Source: Pseudomonadota bacterium (GTDB lineage: Bacteria; Pseudomonadota; Gammaproteobacteria; Burkholderiales; Burkholderiaceae_C). From it: a stretch of DNA of 64,000 nucleotides. Location: contig CAUJIM010000088.1 in NCBI GenBank assembly GCA_963205335.1, forward strand, positions 1-64,000, in the 5' to 3' direction. A program made the position numbers and the translations under genes. Shown in pieces: positions 1 through 8,647 of the stretch; within the stretch, counting starts at the first letter, position 1, and every line of letters begins with the position of its first letter. Below the pieces are notes generated by a model, which saw nothing but the letters and a program-made list of their open reading frames with translations, was not told the DNA's origin and did no database searches.

Positions 1-830
1 TCGTCGCCCAGCATGGCCTTGATGCGCGGGATCACGTTCTCGGGCTTTTTCTCCTCCACCGGGTCGGCCTGCCAGCCGAGCTGGAAGTCGATGCGCCAGA
101 CGTTGTCGGCCTGGCGGTGCAGCAGCACGCTCTGGTTGGGGTGGAACGGCGGGTCGAACCAGAACCAGCGCTCGGTCGGGTATTCGGCCTTCATGACCAC
201 GTCGGCGATCAGGAAGCGGTCCATGAAGATCTTGCCTTCGATGTCCAGGCCCAGCATCGCGCGGATGCGGCTGCCCGCGCCGTCGGCGACGATGAGCCAG
301 TCGGTGGTGAGCGAGTACGGTCCCTCGGGCGTCTCGACGCGCACCGTGGCCTGCGTTTCGCCGGGCACGACGGAGATCACGTTGCTCTGGAAGCGCAGTT
401 CCAGGTTGGGCAGCTGGCGCGCACGTTCGAGCAGGAACTCCTCGAAGTAGTACTGCTGCAGGTTCACCATGCCGGGGCGGTGGTGGTCGCTCTCGGGGCG
501 CAGGTTGAAGCTGAAGACCTCGTCCTCGCGCAGGAAGGTGCGGCCGACGTTCCAGCTCACGCCCTTCTCGACGAACTGGTCGCCGCAGCCCATGCGGTCG
601 AGCACCTCCAGCGCGCGCTTGGCGAAGCAGATGGCGCGCGAGCCGACCGAGACGCTGTCGTCGTGGTCGATCACCAGCACGCTCTGGCCCTGGCTGGCGA
701 GGTCGATCGCCGCCGACAGGCCGACCGGCCCCGCGCCCACCACCACCACCGGGTAGTGGCCCGGGCGCTTCCCGGCGATCTCGGGCGGCGTGACGAAGTC
801 GAACTTCGGGTAGGTGAAGGTTTTCTGCAT
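1..830 (-). CDS. FAD-dependent aromatic monooxygenase, N-terminal part
   Basis: Reading the minus strand from ATG at 830 gives 276 codons with no stop before the window edge, so the C-terminus is missing. Residues 25-60 form the FAD Rossmann fold (VVVVGAGPVGLSAAIDLA). The second FAD motif appears as DWLIVADGAGSRIRAMLG near residues 175-195. This is the flavin monooxygenase family of phenol and 3-hydroxyphenylpropionate hydroxylases (PheA/TfdB, MhpA), which hydroxylate aromatic rings with NAD(P)H and oxygen. GGAGA lies just upstream of the chosen start; another ATG 5 nt upstream is out of frame. An MBL-fold protein and an IclR regulator lie upstream on the same strand, so a small aromatic-catabolism cluster is inferred. 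The substrate is unknown. Confidence 0.85.
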   Translation of the reverse strand, partial: MQKTFTYPKFDFVTPPEIAGKRPGHYPVVVVGAGPVGLSAAIDLASQGQSVLVIDHDDSVSVGSRAICFAKRALEVLDRMGCGDQFVEKGVSWNVGRTFLREDEVFSFNLRPESDHHRPGMVNLQQYYFEEFLLERARQLPNLELRFQSNVISVVPGETQATVRVETPEGPYSLTTDWLIVADGAGSRIRAMLGLDIEGKIFMDRFLIADVVMKAEYPTERWFWFDPPFHPNQSVLLHRQADNVWRIDFQLGWQADPVEEKKPENVIPRIKAMLGD

Positions 831-870
831 CGCATGTCTCCTGCGGACGTGGCCCGCCCGGCAATGGGCA

Positions 871-925
871 TCAAATCATGCCGCAGCGCCCTGCCAACGG
901 GCGCCAGCAGCTATCGAATCGGGAG
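871..925. repeat. REP-like dispersed palindromic element, copy a
   Basis: The gap between the monooxygenase and the MBL gene holds a copy of the dispersed element seen elsewhere in the window. It has an AGCGCC...GGGCGC palindromic core, a CAGCAGCTAT arm on the right and ATCAAAT on the left. See copies at 20452, 24820, 27349, 32709, 53131 and 61498. Confidence 0.5.
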
Positions 926-1891
926 TCAGACGGCCTGCAGCGCGTGCCACATCTGCTGGTCGCGCTCGGCCGTCCAGATGCGCGGGTCGCGGATGCCGCT
1001 GGCCTCGTCGTGCGCGCGCGTCACGTCGAACGGCAGGCAGTGCTCGTAGATGAAGACCTGGGCGAACTTGGGGTCCATCGCCTTGCGGGTGTGCGCCATC
1101 GCGGCCTTCAGGTCCATGCCCTGGGCCACGGCCTCCTGCGCGCTCTTGTAGAGCGTCGCGGTGAAGTCGCGCGTGTAGGCCAGGCCCTTCCTGACCTGCT
1201 CGGGCGTCATCAAGGTAGGGCCGCGGCCGGGCACCAGCTTGTCGAATTGCATCGCGGCCAGCCTGTCCAGCGTCTGCGGCCAGTCGGCCAGATACGCGTC
1301 GCCGGTGTAGCAGGCGGCCTCGAACTCGACCAGGTCGCCCGAGAAGCAGATCTTCTGCGCCGGCAGGTGGACGATGGTGTCGCCCTTGGTGTGGCCGCGG
1401 CCGATCTGCTGGATCTTGACCTCCAGCTTGCCCAGCCACAGCGTCATCTCGCCCTGGAAGGTGAGCGTGGGCCAGGTCAGGCCCGGCACGCTCTCCACCG
1501 CCTGGAACAGGCGCGGAAAGCGGCCGATCTCCGAGTCCATGTCCTGCTGGCCGCGCTCGACGATCAGGTCCCGGGTGTCCTGGCTGGCGATGATCTGCTG
1601 CAGGCCCTCGTCCTTGTACCCCGACGCACCCAGCACCCGCACCGCGTGGTAGTGCGTCAGCACCACGTACTTGATCGGCTTGTCGGTGATCTCGCGGATC
1701 TTCTTGATCACGCCCTGCGCCGCCACGGGGGTGGCAGTGGCGTCGATGACCATGCAACCGTCGTCGCCGATGATGACGCCGGTGTTGGGGTCGCCCTCTG
1801 CGGTGTAGGCGTAGGCGTTGTCGGAGAGCTTGTCCCAGCTGATCCGCTTTTCTTCGAGGTCGGCGTGGGAGGCGAATTTCTTGTCGGACAT
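926..1891 (-). CDS. MBL-fold (metallo-beta-lactamase-like) hydrolase with altered metal motif
   Basis: The protein has 321 residues. The start at 1891 is chosen because GGAGA lies 6 nt upstream; an in-frame codon 24 nt further upstream lacks such a site. The fold is indicated by GVIIGDDGCMVIDATATP, VLTHYHAV, GRGHTKGDTIVHLPAQKICFSGDLV and the downstream pattern of the MBL superfamily. The usual HxHxDH metal motif reads HYHAVR here, so the Asp and third His are replaced. The later GHTKGD and SGDLV residues are kept. This could mean a one-metal enzyme or a non-canonical activity. It lies between the monooxygenase and an IclR regulator, all on the minus strand, so it probably works on a product of the same pathway. 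The substrate is not deducible. Confidence 0.8.
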   Translation of the reverse strand: MSDKKFASHADLEEKRISWDKLSDNAYAYTAEGDPNTGVIIGDDGCMVIDATATPVAAQGVIKKIREITDKPIKYVVLTHYHAVRVLGASGYKDEGLQQIIASQDTRDLIVERGQQDMDSEIGRFPRLFQAVESVPGLTWPTLTFQGEMTLWLGKLEVKIQQIGRGHTKGDTIVHLPAQKICFSGDLVEFEAACYTGDAYLADWPQTLDRLAAMQFDKLVPGRGPTLMTPEQVRKGLAYTRDFTATLYKSAQEAVAQGMDLKAAMAHTRKAMDPKFAQVFIYEHCLPFDVTRAHDEASGIRDPRIWTAERDQQMWHALQAV

Positions 1892-1966
1892 CTGCAGTCT
1901 CCGGTCGGTTGGCAATGGCGCGATTGTCCGGTGAAATTCGTTCTATGTCAATAGATTTGTTAATGT

Positions 1967-2818
1967 TTAATTTTGGGCGGTGCGCGGCGGATGGCCGAGG
2001 CGGTAGGACACCGCATCGGCATGGGCGCGCAGCAAATGCCCGGCCGGACCGTCGATCTCGGCGTCGAACACGCCCTGCGGGCCGAAGACGGTGAACACCA
2101 GTGCCACCTTGCCGTCGGCGTCGAACACCGGGGCGCTCAGGGTGTTGATGCCCGGCTGCGGCGTCGACAGGCCCCGCCCCATGCCGCTGGCGCGGATGTC
2201 GGCCAGCATCTGCTGCACCTCGGGGTCGTCGAACGAGATCGACGGGCCGCCCACGACGCGCCGGTGCTCGTCCTCGAGCACCGAGCGCACCATCTTCTCG
2301 GGCAGGTAGGCGGCGAACACCCGCCCGGTGATGGTGTTGAACACCGACATCACCGTACCCACGCGCAGGTTCACGTGCAGCGGGTAGCGCGGCTCGTCCA
2401 GCCGCACCACCGTGGGCCCCAGGTGGCCCCAGACGGCCAGCGCCACGCTCAGGTCGGCTTGGTCGCACAGCAGCGCCGCCTCCTGGCTGGCCTCGGTCAG
2501 CGGGTCGAGCTGCTGCAGCGCCGCCAGGCCCATCTGCAGCGCCGCCGGGCCGAGCTCGTAGTGGCCGGTCAGCGGGCTTTGCTTGACCATGCCGCTCGCC
2601 ATGAAGCTCACGAGGTAGGGGTGCGCCTTGGCCGGCGGCATGCCGGCGAGCTGCGCCAGGTCCTTGAGCGCCAGCGGCCGGCGCTGCGCCGTGAGCGCCT
2701 GCAGCACGCGCATGCCGACCTCGATCGACTGGATGCCGCGCTGGCGCCGGGTGCGGTCCGTCTCGTCACTGCCGCGGCTCGCGCGGGAAAGCGTATGTGG
2801 CATGGCGCGATTATTCAC
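1967..2818 (-). CDS. IclR-family transcriptional regulator
   Basis: The protein has 283 residues if started at 2818; a second in-frame Met at 2803 is equally possible. The N-terminal winged helix-turn-helix lies at about residues 28-90 (SIEVGMRVLQALTAQRRPLA, DLAQLAGMPPAKAHPYLVSF). The rest is the IclR effector-binding domain, with the typical central FNTITGRVFAAYLP segment. IclR proteins are dimeric activators or repressors that often respond to aromatic or organic acids. The gene is upstream of and on the same strand as the MBL-fold and monooxygenase genes, 75 bp from the former, so it probably controls them. The effector is unknown. Confidence 0.88.
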   Translation of the reverse strand: MNNRAMPHTLSRASRGSDETDRTRRQRGIQSIEVGMRVLQALTAQRRPLALKDLAQLAGMPPAKAHPYLVSFMASGMVKQSPLTGHYELGPAALQMGLAALQQLDPLTEASQEAALLCDQADLSVALAVWGHLGPTVVRLDEPRYPLHVNLRVGTVMSVFNTITGRVFAAYLPEKMVRSVLEDEHRRVVGGPSISFDDPEVQQMLADIRASGMGRGLSTPQPGINTLSAPVFDADGKVALVFTVFGPQGVFDAEIDGPAGHLLRAHADAVSYRLGHPPRTAQN

Positions 2819-2830
2819 GCGGCGCCCAAG

Positions 2831-2852
2831 AAAAACGCGCCCGAAGGCGCGT
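2831..2852 (-). terminator. Intrinsic terminator after gap
   Basis: A 7-bp stem ACGCGCC/GGCGCGT with a TTCG tetraloop on the minus strand is followed by TTTT. It lies 30 bp past the gap stop codon and ends the tkt-gap transcription unit before the IclR gene. Confidence 0.8.
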
Positions 2853-2881
2853 CTTTGCGAAAGCGGCCGGAGCCCGCGGGA

Positions 2882-3910
<1,029 letters not shown>

Positions 3911-5944
3911 CTATTTGCGCCGCAGCACCGCCTGCACGGTGGCGGCGACGTTCTCCGGCGTGAAGCCGAAATGCGGCAGCAGCGCCTTGGCCGGGGCCGA
4001 CTCGCCGAACCGGTCGATGCCGACCACCGCCGCGCAGCCGTACTTCCACCAGCCGTCGGTCACGCCCATCTCGACCGCGATGCGCGGCAGGCCTTCGGGC
4101 AGCACGAGCTTCTTGTACTTCACCGTTTCACGGTCGAAAGCGGTGGTACTCGGCATGGAGACCACGCGGACAGCTATCTTTTTTGCTGCGAGCAGCTGCT
4201 GCGCGGCCAGCGCCAGCTGCACCTCGGAACCGGTGGCGATGAGCACCGCCTGGGCCTTCTTCCTCAGGCCCGCGTCCTGCGGCTCGGCCAGGACGTAGGC
4301 GCCGCGCGAGATGTCGCCCAGCGCCTTCTTGGGCAGGTAGGGCAGGTTCTGGCGCGAGAGCAGCAGCGCGGTGGGGCGCTGCGCACTGGTCAGCGCCACG
4401 CTCCAGGCCACGGCCGTCTCGGCGGTGTCGGCCGGGCGCCAGACGTCCAGGCCCGGGATCAGCCGCAGGCTGGCGGCGTGCTCGACCGGCTGGTGCGTCG
4501 GGCCGTCCTCGCCCAGGCCGATCGAGTCGTGCGTGAAGACGTGCACCACGCGCTGGCGCATCAGCGCCGCCATGCGCACCGCGTTGCGGCTGTAGTCGGA
4601 AAACGTCAGGAAGGTGCCGCCGTAGGGGATGAAGCCGCCGTGCAGCGCGATGCCGTTCATCACCGCCGCCATGCCGAACTCGCGCACGCCGTAGTTGATG
4701 TGCCGCCCGGTGCGGCCGGCCTCGTCGCGCGCCACCGCGCCCTGCCTGTCGAAGCGCAGCTGCGGCGTGCTCCTGGTGTTCGTCAGGTTGGAGCCGGTCA
4801 GGTCGGCGCTGCCGCCGAGCAGCTCGGGAATCTTCGCGGTGAAGGCCTCGAGCGTGAGCTGGCTGGCCTTGCGGCTGGCCACGGTCTCGGCCTTGGTGTG
4901 CGCCTCGACCACGGCATCGACGGCGGTCTGCGCGAAGTGTTTGGGCAGCTCGCCCGCCATGCGGCGGGTGAATTCGGCGGCCAGTTCGGGGTAGGCGGCG
5001 GCGTAGGCGGCGAAGCGCTCGTTCCACGCGGCCTCGGCCCGGGCGCCCGCGGCCCGCGCGTCCCAGGCGGCGTACAGGTCGGCCGGGATGTCGAACGGAG
5101 CGTGGTTCCAGCCCAGGGCGGCGCGCGTCAGCGCGATCTCCTCGGCACCCAGCGGCTCGCCGTGCGCCTTGGCGGTGTTGGCGCGGTTGGGCGCCCCATG
5201 GCCGATGTGCGTCTTGCAGATGATGAGCGTGGGGCGGTCGGTCTCGGCACGCGCCTGGGCGATGGCGGCGTCCACCGTGTCGGCGTCGTGCCCGTCGATC
5301 GGGCCGATCACGTTCCACTGGCAGGCATTGAAGCGCTGCGCCACGTCGTCCACGTACCAGGGGCCGACCTGGCCGTCGATGCTGATGCCGTTGTCGTCGT
5401 ACAGCGCGATCAGCTTGTTGAGCTTCCACGCCCCGGCGAGCGCGCAGGCCTCGTGGCTGATGCCTTCCATCAGGCAGCCGTCGCCCAGGAAGACGTAGGT
5501 GTGGTGGTCGACGATGGCGTGGCCGTCGCGGTTGAACTCGGCCGCCAGCAGCTTCTCCGCCAGCGCCATGCCGACCGCGTTGGCCGTGCCCTGCCCGAGC
5601 GGCCCGGTGGTGGTCTCGACGCCCGGCGTCAGCCCCACCTCGGGGTGGCCGGCGGTCTTGCCGTGCAGCTGGCGGAAGTTCTTCAGCTCGGCGATCGGCA
5701 GGTCGTAGCCCGTCAGGTGCAGCAGCGCGTACAGCAGCATCGAGGCATGGCCGTTGGACAGCACGAAGCGGTCGCGGTTGGCCCAGTGCGGGTTGGCCGG
5801 GTTGTGCGCCAGGTGCCGGCCCCAGAGGGCCACCGCCATGTCGGCCATGCCCATGGGCGCGCCAGGGTGGCCGGAGTTGGCAAGTTGTACGGCATCCATC
5901 GCGAGCGCGCGGATCGCGTTCGCCATTTGCGGGGCATTGGCCAT
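3911..5944 (-). CDS. tkt: Transketolase
   Basis: The protein has 677 residues, normal for the family. It transfers two-carbon ketol units with thiamine diphosphate in the pentose-phosphate pathway. Visible features are [12 protein letters not shown] near residue 23, the thiamine diphosphate/Mg motif starting GDGCLMEG near residue 155, the pyrimidine-binding domain ([18 protein letters not shown]) and the C-terminal domain ([20 protein letters not shown]). The start at 5944 is chosen by homology length. The ribosome site is weak, and an in-frame Met six codons later is possible. Near 4155-4215 a stretch resembles a decayed copy of the dispersed palindromic element. mltA lies upstream and gap downstream on the same strand. 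Confidence 0.96.
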   Translation of the reverse strand: MANAPQMANAIRALAMDAVQLANSGHPGAPMGMADMAVALWGRHLAHNPANPHWANRDRFVLSNGHASMLLYALLHLTGYDLPIAELKNFRQLHGKTAGHPEVGLTPGVETTTGPLGQGTANAVGMALAEKLLAAEFNRDGHAIVDHHTYVFLGDGCLMEGISHEACALAGAWKLNKLIALYDDNGISIDGQVGPWYVDDVAQRFNACQWNVIGPIDGHDADTVDAAIAQARAETDRPTLIICKTHIGHGAPNRANTAKAHGEPLGAEEIALTRAALGWNHAPFDIPADLYAAWDARAAGARAEAAWNERFAAYAAAYPELAAEFTRRMAGELPKHFAQTAVDAVVEAHTKAETVASRKASQLTLEAFTAKIPELLGGSADLTGSNLTNTRSTPQLRFDRQGAVARDEAGRTGRHINYGVREFGMAAVMNGIALHGGFIPYGGTFLTFSDYSRNAVRMAALMRQRVVHVFTHDSIGLGEDGPTHQPVEHAASLRLIPGLDVWRPADTAETAVAWSVALTSAQRPTALLLSRQNLPYLPKKALGDISRGAYVLAEPQDAGLRKKAQAVLIATGSEVQLALAAQQLLAAKKIAVRVVSMPSTTAFDRETVKYKKLVLPEGLPRIAVEMGVTDGWWKYGCAAVVGIDRFGESAPAKALLPHFGFTPENVAATVQAVLRRK

Positions 5945-5994
5945 GTGGGGAGAGCGCGCGCTTTTCACGCGCCGGGGCGGCAAAGCGCCGTATT

Positions 5995-7149
5995 TTACTG
6001 ACGCGGCCAGAGCGCCCACAGGCGCAGCGGCTGTTTCAGGCGTCCGGCCAGCTCCCCCGCCTGCGCTCCCCAGCCCGCGAAATAGTCCGCCCGCACCGCG
6101 CCGACGATGGCGCTGCCGGTGTCTTGCGCCATCACCAGGCGGTCGAACCGCGCGGTGGGGCCGGCGCTGGCCAGCCAGACGGGCGTGCCGTAGGGGATGC
6201 TCAGGCGATCGACCGCGATCGAGCGTCCCGGCGTCAGCGGCACGCCCTGCGCGCCGCGCGGCCCGGAGGCGGCGGCCTGCGCGTCGAGCGGCTCCTCGCG
6301 GAAGAACACGTAGCGCGGGTTGGCCCAGAGCATTTCCTGCAGCCGGTCCGGGTTGGCCTGCGCCCAGGCGCTGATGCCGGGCCAGGTGGCATCGCGCACC
6401 AGGCCGCGGTCGAGCAGCCACTTGCCCACGCTCTGGTAGGGCTGGTTGTTGGTCGCCGCGTAGGCCAGGCGCACCAGGCGGGTGCTGCCGTCGGGCTCCT
6501 GCAGCCGCAGGCGGCCCGAGCCCTGGATGTGCAGCACCATCGCCGCCACGGGGTCGCGCACCCAGGCGATGGCGCGGCCCGCCAGCTGCGCCTGCGCCTC
6601 GGGCAGGGTGTCGATCTGCTGGCGCGTGTACCAGCCCTGCCTGGCCGCGAGCCCGGCAGGCGGGCCGTAGATCGGCACCTCGAAGCCGTTGCCGCGCACG
6701 CGCGCGCCCTCCAGCTCGGGCTCGAAGTAGCTCGTGAGCAGGCCCTCGGCGCTGCCCTCGCGCGACTCGATGCGGTAGGGGCGCAGGCGCTCCTGCATCC
6801 AGGCGCGCTGCTCCTCGTCGCTGGCGATCGACAGGCGCCGCACCTCGGCGCACAGCGGCGCGAACGCGGGCGCGGGGCGCTCGCAGTTGCGCAGCCAGGC
6901 ATCCCAGGCCTCGTGCATCGCGTCCTGGCTCCAGCCCGGCAGCTCGCTCCACTCGACCGGCACCCAGCGGCTGCGGTACTGCGGCAGGGTGCCGGGCACC
7001 GCCAGCGGCCCGCCCAGCGGGCCGGGCACCGCGGGCTGCGCCAGGGGGGGTTCGGGGGCTGCCGGAGGCACGCGCACGGGCGTGCCGCACGAGGCGAGCA
7101 CACCTACAATGAAGACGACGATGGTTTGACGCAGGAGGCGCGACGACAT
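5995..7149 (-). CDS. mltA: Membrane-bound lytic murein transglycosylase A (lipoprotein)
   Basis: The protein has 384 residues. It starts with a lipoprotein signal ending in VLASC (Cys21), so it should be anchored in the outer membrane. The MltA domain follows ([24 protein letters not shown]), and the C-terminal 3D domain carries [18 protein letters not shown] with its conserved aspartates. The family cleaves the MurNAc-GlcNAc bond of peptidoglycan with anhydro product formation. The ATG at 7149 overlaps the ATG of a divergent small ORF (bases 7147-7150 read CATG). AAGGA about 11 nt upstream, inside that ORF, could serve as ribosome site. It is followed by tkt after 50 bp on the same strand. 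Confidence 0.93.
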   Translation of the reverse strand: MSSRLLRQTIVVFIVGVLASCGTPVRVPPAAPEPPLAQPAVPGPLGGPLAVPGTLPQYRSRWVPVEWSELPGWSQDAMHEAWDAWLRNCERPAPAFAPLCAEVRRLSIASDEEQRAWMQERLRPYRIESREGSAEGLLTSYFEPELEGARVRGNGFEVPIYGPPAGLAARQGWYTRQQIDTLPEAQAQLAGRAIAWVRDPVAAMVLHIQGSGRLRLQEPDGSTRLVRLAYAATNNQPYQSVGKWLLDRGLVRDATWPGISAWAQANPDRLQEMLWANPRYVFFREEPLDAQAAASGPRGAQGVPLTPGRSIAVDRLSIPYGTPVWLASAGPTARFDRLVMAQDTGSAIVGAVRADYFAGWGAQAGELAGRLKQPLRLWALWPRQ

Positions 7150-7300
7150 GCTGCTGATTTTCCTTGAAGCGATGCTGGCCCTCGCGCTCTTCGTTCTGCT
7201 GGTCTGGTGGACGATGTTCTCCGGCCGCAAGGGGGGCGAGCTGCCCTCGCACGGCGAGCCCGCGGACGAAGGCAGCCCGCGCGAGCCGCGCCAGGAGTGA
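7148..7300 (+). CDS. Small single-span membrane protein, 50 residues
   Basis: The ORF begins ATGCTGCTGATT at 7148 and stops at 7300. A perfect AGGAGG sits 9 nt upstream. The first 24 residues are a strongly hydrophobic helix ([20 protein letters not shown]), followed by a charged hydrophilic tail ending in PREPRQE. It is divergent from mltA and the two start codons overlap in a CATG. I do not recognise the family and see no enzymatic motif. The excellent ribosome site and clean membrane segment suggest it is translated. The OmpA-like gene follows 62 bp downstream on the same strand, so an envelope role is possible but unproven. Confidence 0.6.
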   Translation: MLLIFLEAMLALALFVLLVWWTMFSGRKGGELPSHGEPADEGSPREPRQE

Positions 7301-7362
7301 TGCCGCCGCCTCCGGGCCTGCAAGCAGTATTTGGAAACCCACCGATTCGAAAGGAACACATC

Positions 7363-8010
7363 ATGCGCCATGCCCTGGTTCTCTGCGGTCTGAGCGCCGC
7401 GCTGCTGGCCGGCGGCTGCGCCGACATGAGCAGCACGCAGCGCCACACGGCCACCGGCGCGGGCATCGGCGCGCTGGGCGGCGCGGCGGTTGGCGCGCTC
7501 ACCGGCGGCAATGCCGGCACGGGCGCCGTGATCGGCGCCGGCGTGGGCGCGCTCGGCGGCTACATCTGGTCGCAGCGCATGGAGCGCCAGAAGCAGGAGA
7601 TGCAGGCCGCCACGCAAGGCACGGGCGTGGGCGTGACGCAGACCGCCGACAACCAGCTGCGCCTGGACATCCCCAGCGACATCTCGTTCGCCACCGGCCG
7701 CGCCGACATCGCGCCGAGTTTCCGCCCCATCCTCGACCGTTTCGCCGAAGGCCTGCGCGCCAACCCCGCGACCGAGGTGCGCATCGTCGGGCACACCGAC
7801 TCCACCGGCAGCGACGCGATCAACGACCCGCTGTCGCTACAGCGCGCCGCGAGCACGCGCAACTACCTCGCGGAGCGCGGCGTGAACGGCGCACGCATCC
7901 AGATGGCGGGACGCGGCTCGCACGAGCCTGTGGCCGGCAACGACAGCGCCGAGGGCCGCGCGCGCAACCGCCGGGTCGAGATCTTCGTCGGCGAGCGCCA
8001 GCCCGGCTGA
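7363..8010 (+). CDS. OmpA-family outer-membrane lipoprotein with glycine zipper
   Basis: The protein has 215 residues. The signal peptide ends in LLAGGC (lipobox Cys near residue 19). A glycine-zipper region follows (ATGAGIGALGGAAVGALTGG and repeats), which usually packs in membranes. The C-terminal 115 residues are an OmpA peptidoglycan-binding domain with ISFATGRADIAP, IVGHTDSTGSD, LSLQRAASTRNYL and GRARNRRVEI. AAGGAA lies upstream of ATG 7363. It probably links the outer membrane to peptidoglycan, like the YiaD group. It converges with the response regulator gene and is separated from it by only 10 bp. Confidence 0.92.
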   Translation: MRHALVLCGLSAALLAGGCADMSSTQRHTATGAGIGALGGAAVGALTGGNAGTGAVIGAGVGALGGYIWSQRMERQKQEMQAATQGTGVGVTQTADNQLRLDIPSDISFATGRADIAPSFRPILDRFAEGLRANPATEVRIVGHTDSTGSDAINDPLSLQRAASTRNYLAERGVNGARIQMAGRGSHEPVAGNDSAEGRARNRRVEIFVGERQPG

Positions 8011-8020
8011 CGCCGCCCGT

Positions 8021-8647
8021 TCACGCCGCCCCGCGCAGCAGGTTGGCCAGCTCGATGGCCGACTTGACCTGCATCTTGTCGAACACGCGCGCGCGGTGCA
8101 CCTCGACGGTGCGCACGCTGATGCCGAGCTGGTCGGCGATCATCTTGTTGGGCAGGCCATCGACGACCAGCTGCATCACCGCCCGCTCGCGCTCGGTCAG
8201 CTCGGCCAGGTGCTGGTGCACCTGCCGCCGCGCCTGCCGCGCCGCCACGTGCTGCGCCGAGAGCGCCAGCGCCGCCTGGATGCGGTCCACGAGCTGGTTG
8301 TCGGAAAACGGCTTCTCGCAAAAGTCGAAGGCGCCGCGCTTGACGGTGGCCACGGCAGTGGGGACGTCGGCATGGCCGGTGAGGAAAATCACCGGCAGCT
8401 GCGCGACGTCGCCGCGCTCGACCATGCGGTCGAACAGGCCCAGGCCGCTCATGCCGGGCATGCGCACGTCCAGCAGCAGGCAGCAGGGATGGCGCACCCG
8501 GCCTTCCATGAGCAGCAGTTCGAACGCCGCGGCGCTGGCGAACGACTCGCTCGCCAGGCGGCGCGAGCGCAGCATCCACGCCAGCGCCTCGCGCACCTCG
8601 GCGTCGTCGTCGACGATGTACACGATGGCATTGGCTGGGGACTGCAT
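8021..8647 (-). CDS. FixJ/NarL-type response regulator
   Basis: The protein has 208 residues. The receiver domain fills residues 8-125, with the acidic pocket in VYIVDDDAEV, the phosphorylated Asp in LLLDVRMPGMSG, and the conserved Thr and Lys in IFLTGHADVP and FCEKPFSD. A LuxR-type helix-turn-helix at the C-terminus (LTERERAVMQLVVDGLPNKM, ISVRTVEVHRARV) binds DNA. Its ATG shares a base with the kinase stop (TGATG), so the two genes are translationally coupled and form one two-component system. The FixJ/DctR-like type suggests control of a carbon-source or redox response. The target genes are not visible here. Confidence 0.93.
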   Translation of the reverse strand: MQSPANAIVYIVDDDAEVREALAWMLRSRRLASESFASAAAFELLLMEGRVRHPCCLLLDVRMPGMSGLGLFDRMVERGDVAQLPVIFLTGHADVPTAVATVKRGAFDFCEKPFSDNQLVDRIQAALALSAQHVAARQARRQVHQHLAELTERERAVMQLVVDGLPNKMIADQLGISVRTVEVHRARVFDKMQVKSAIELANLLRGAA

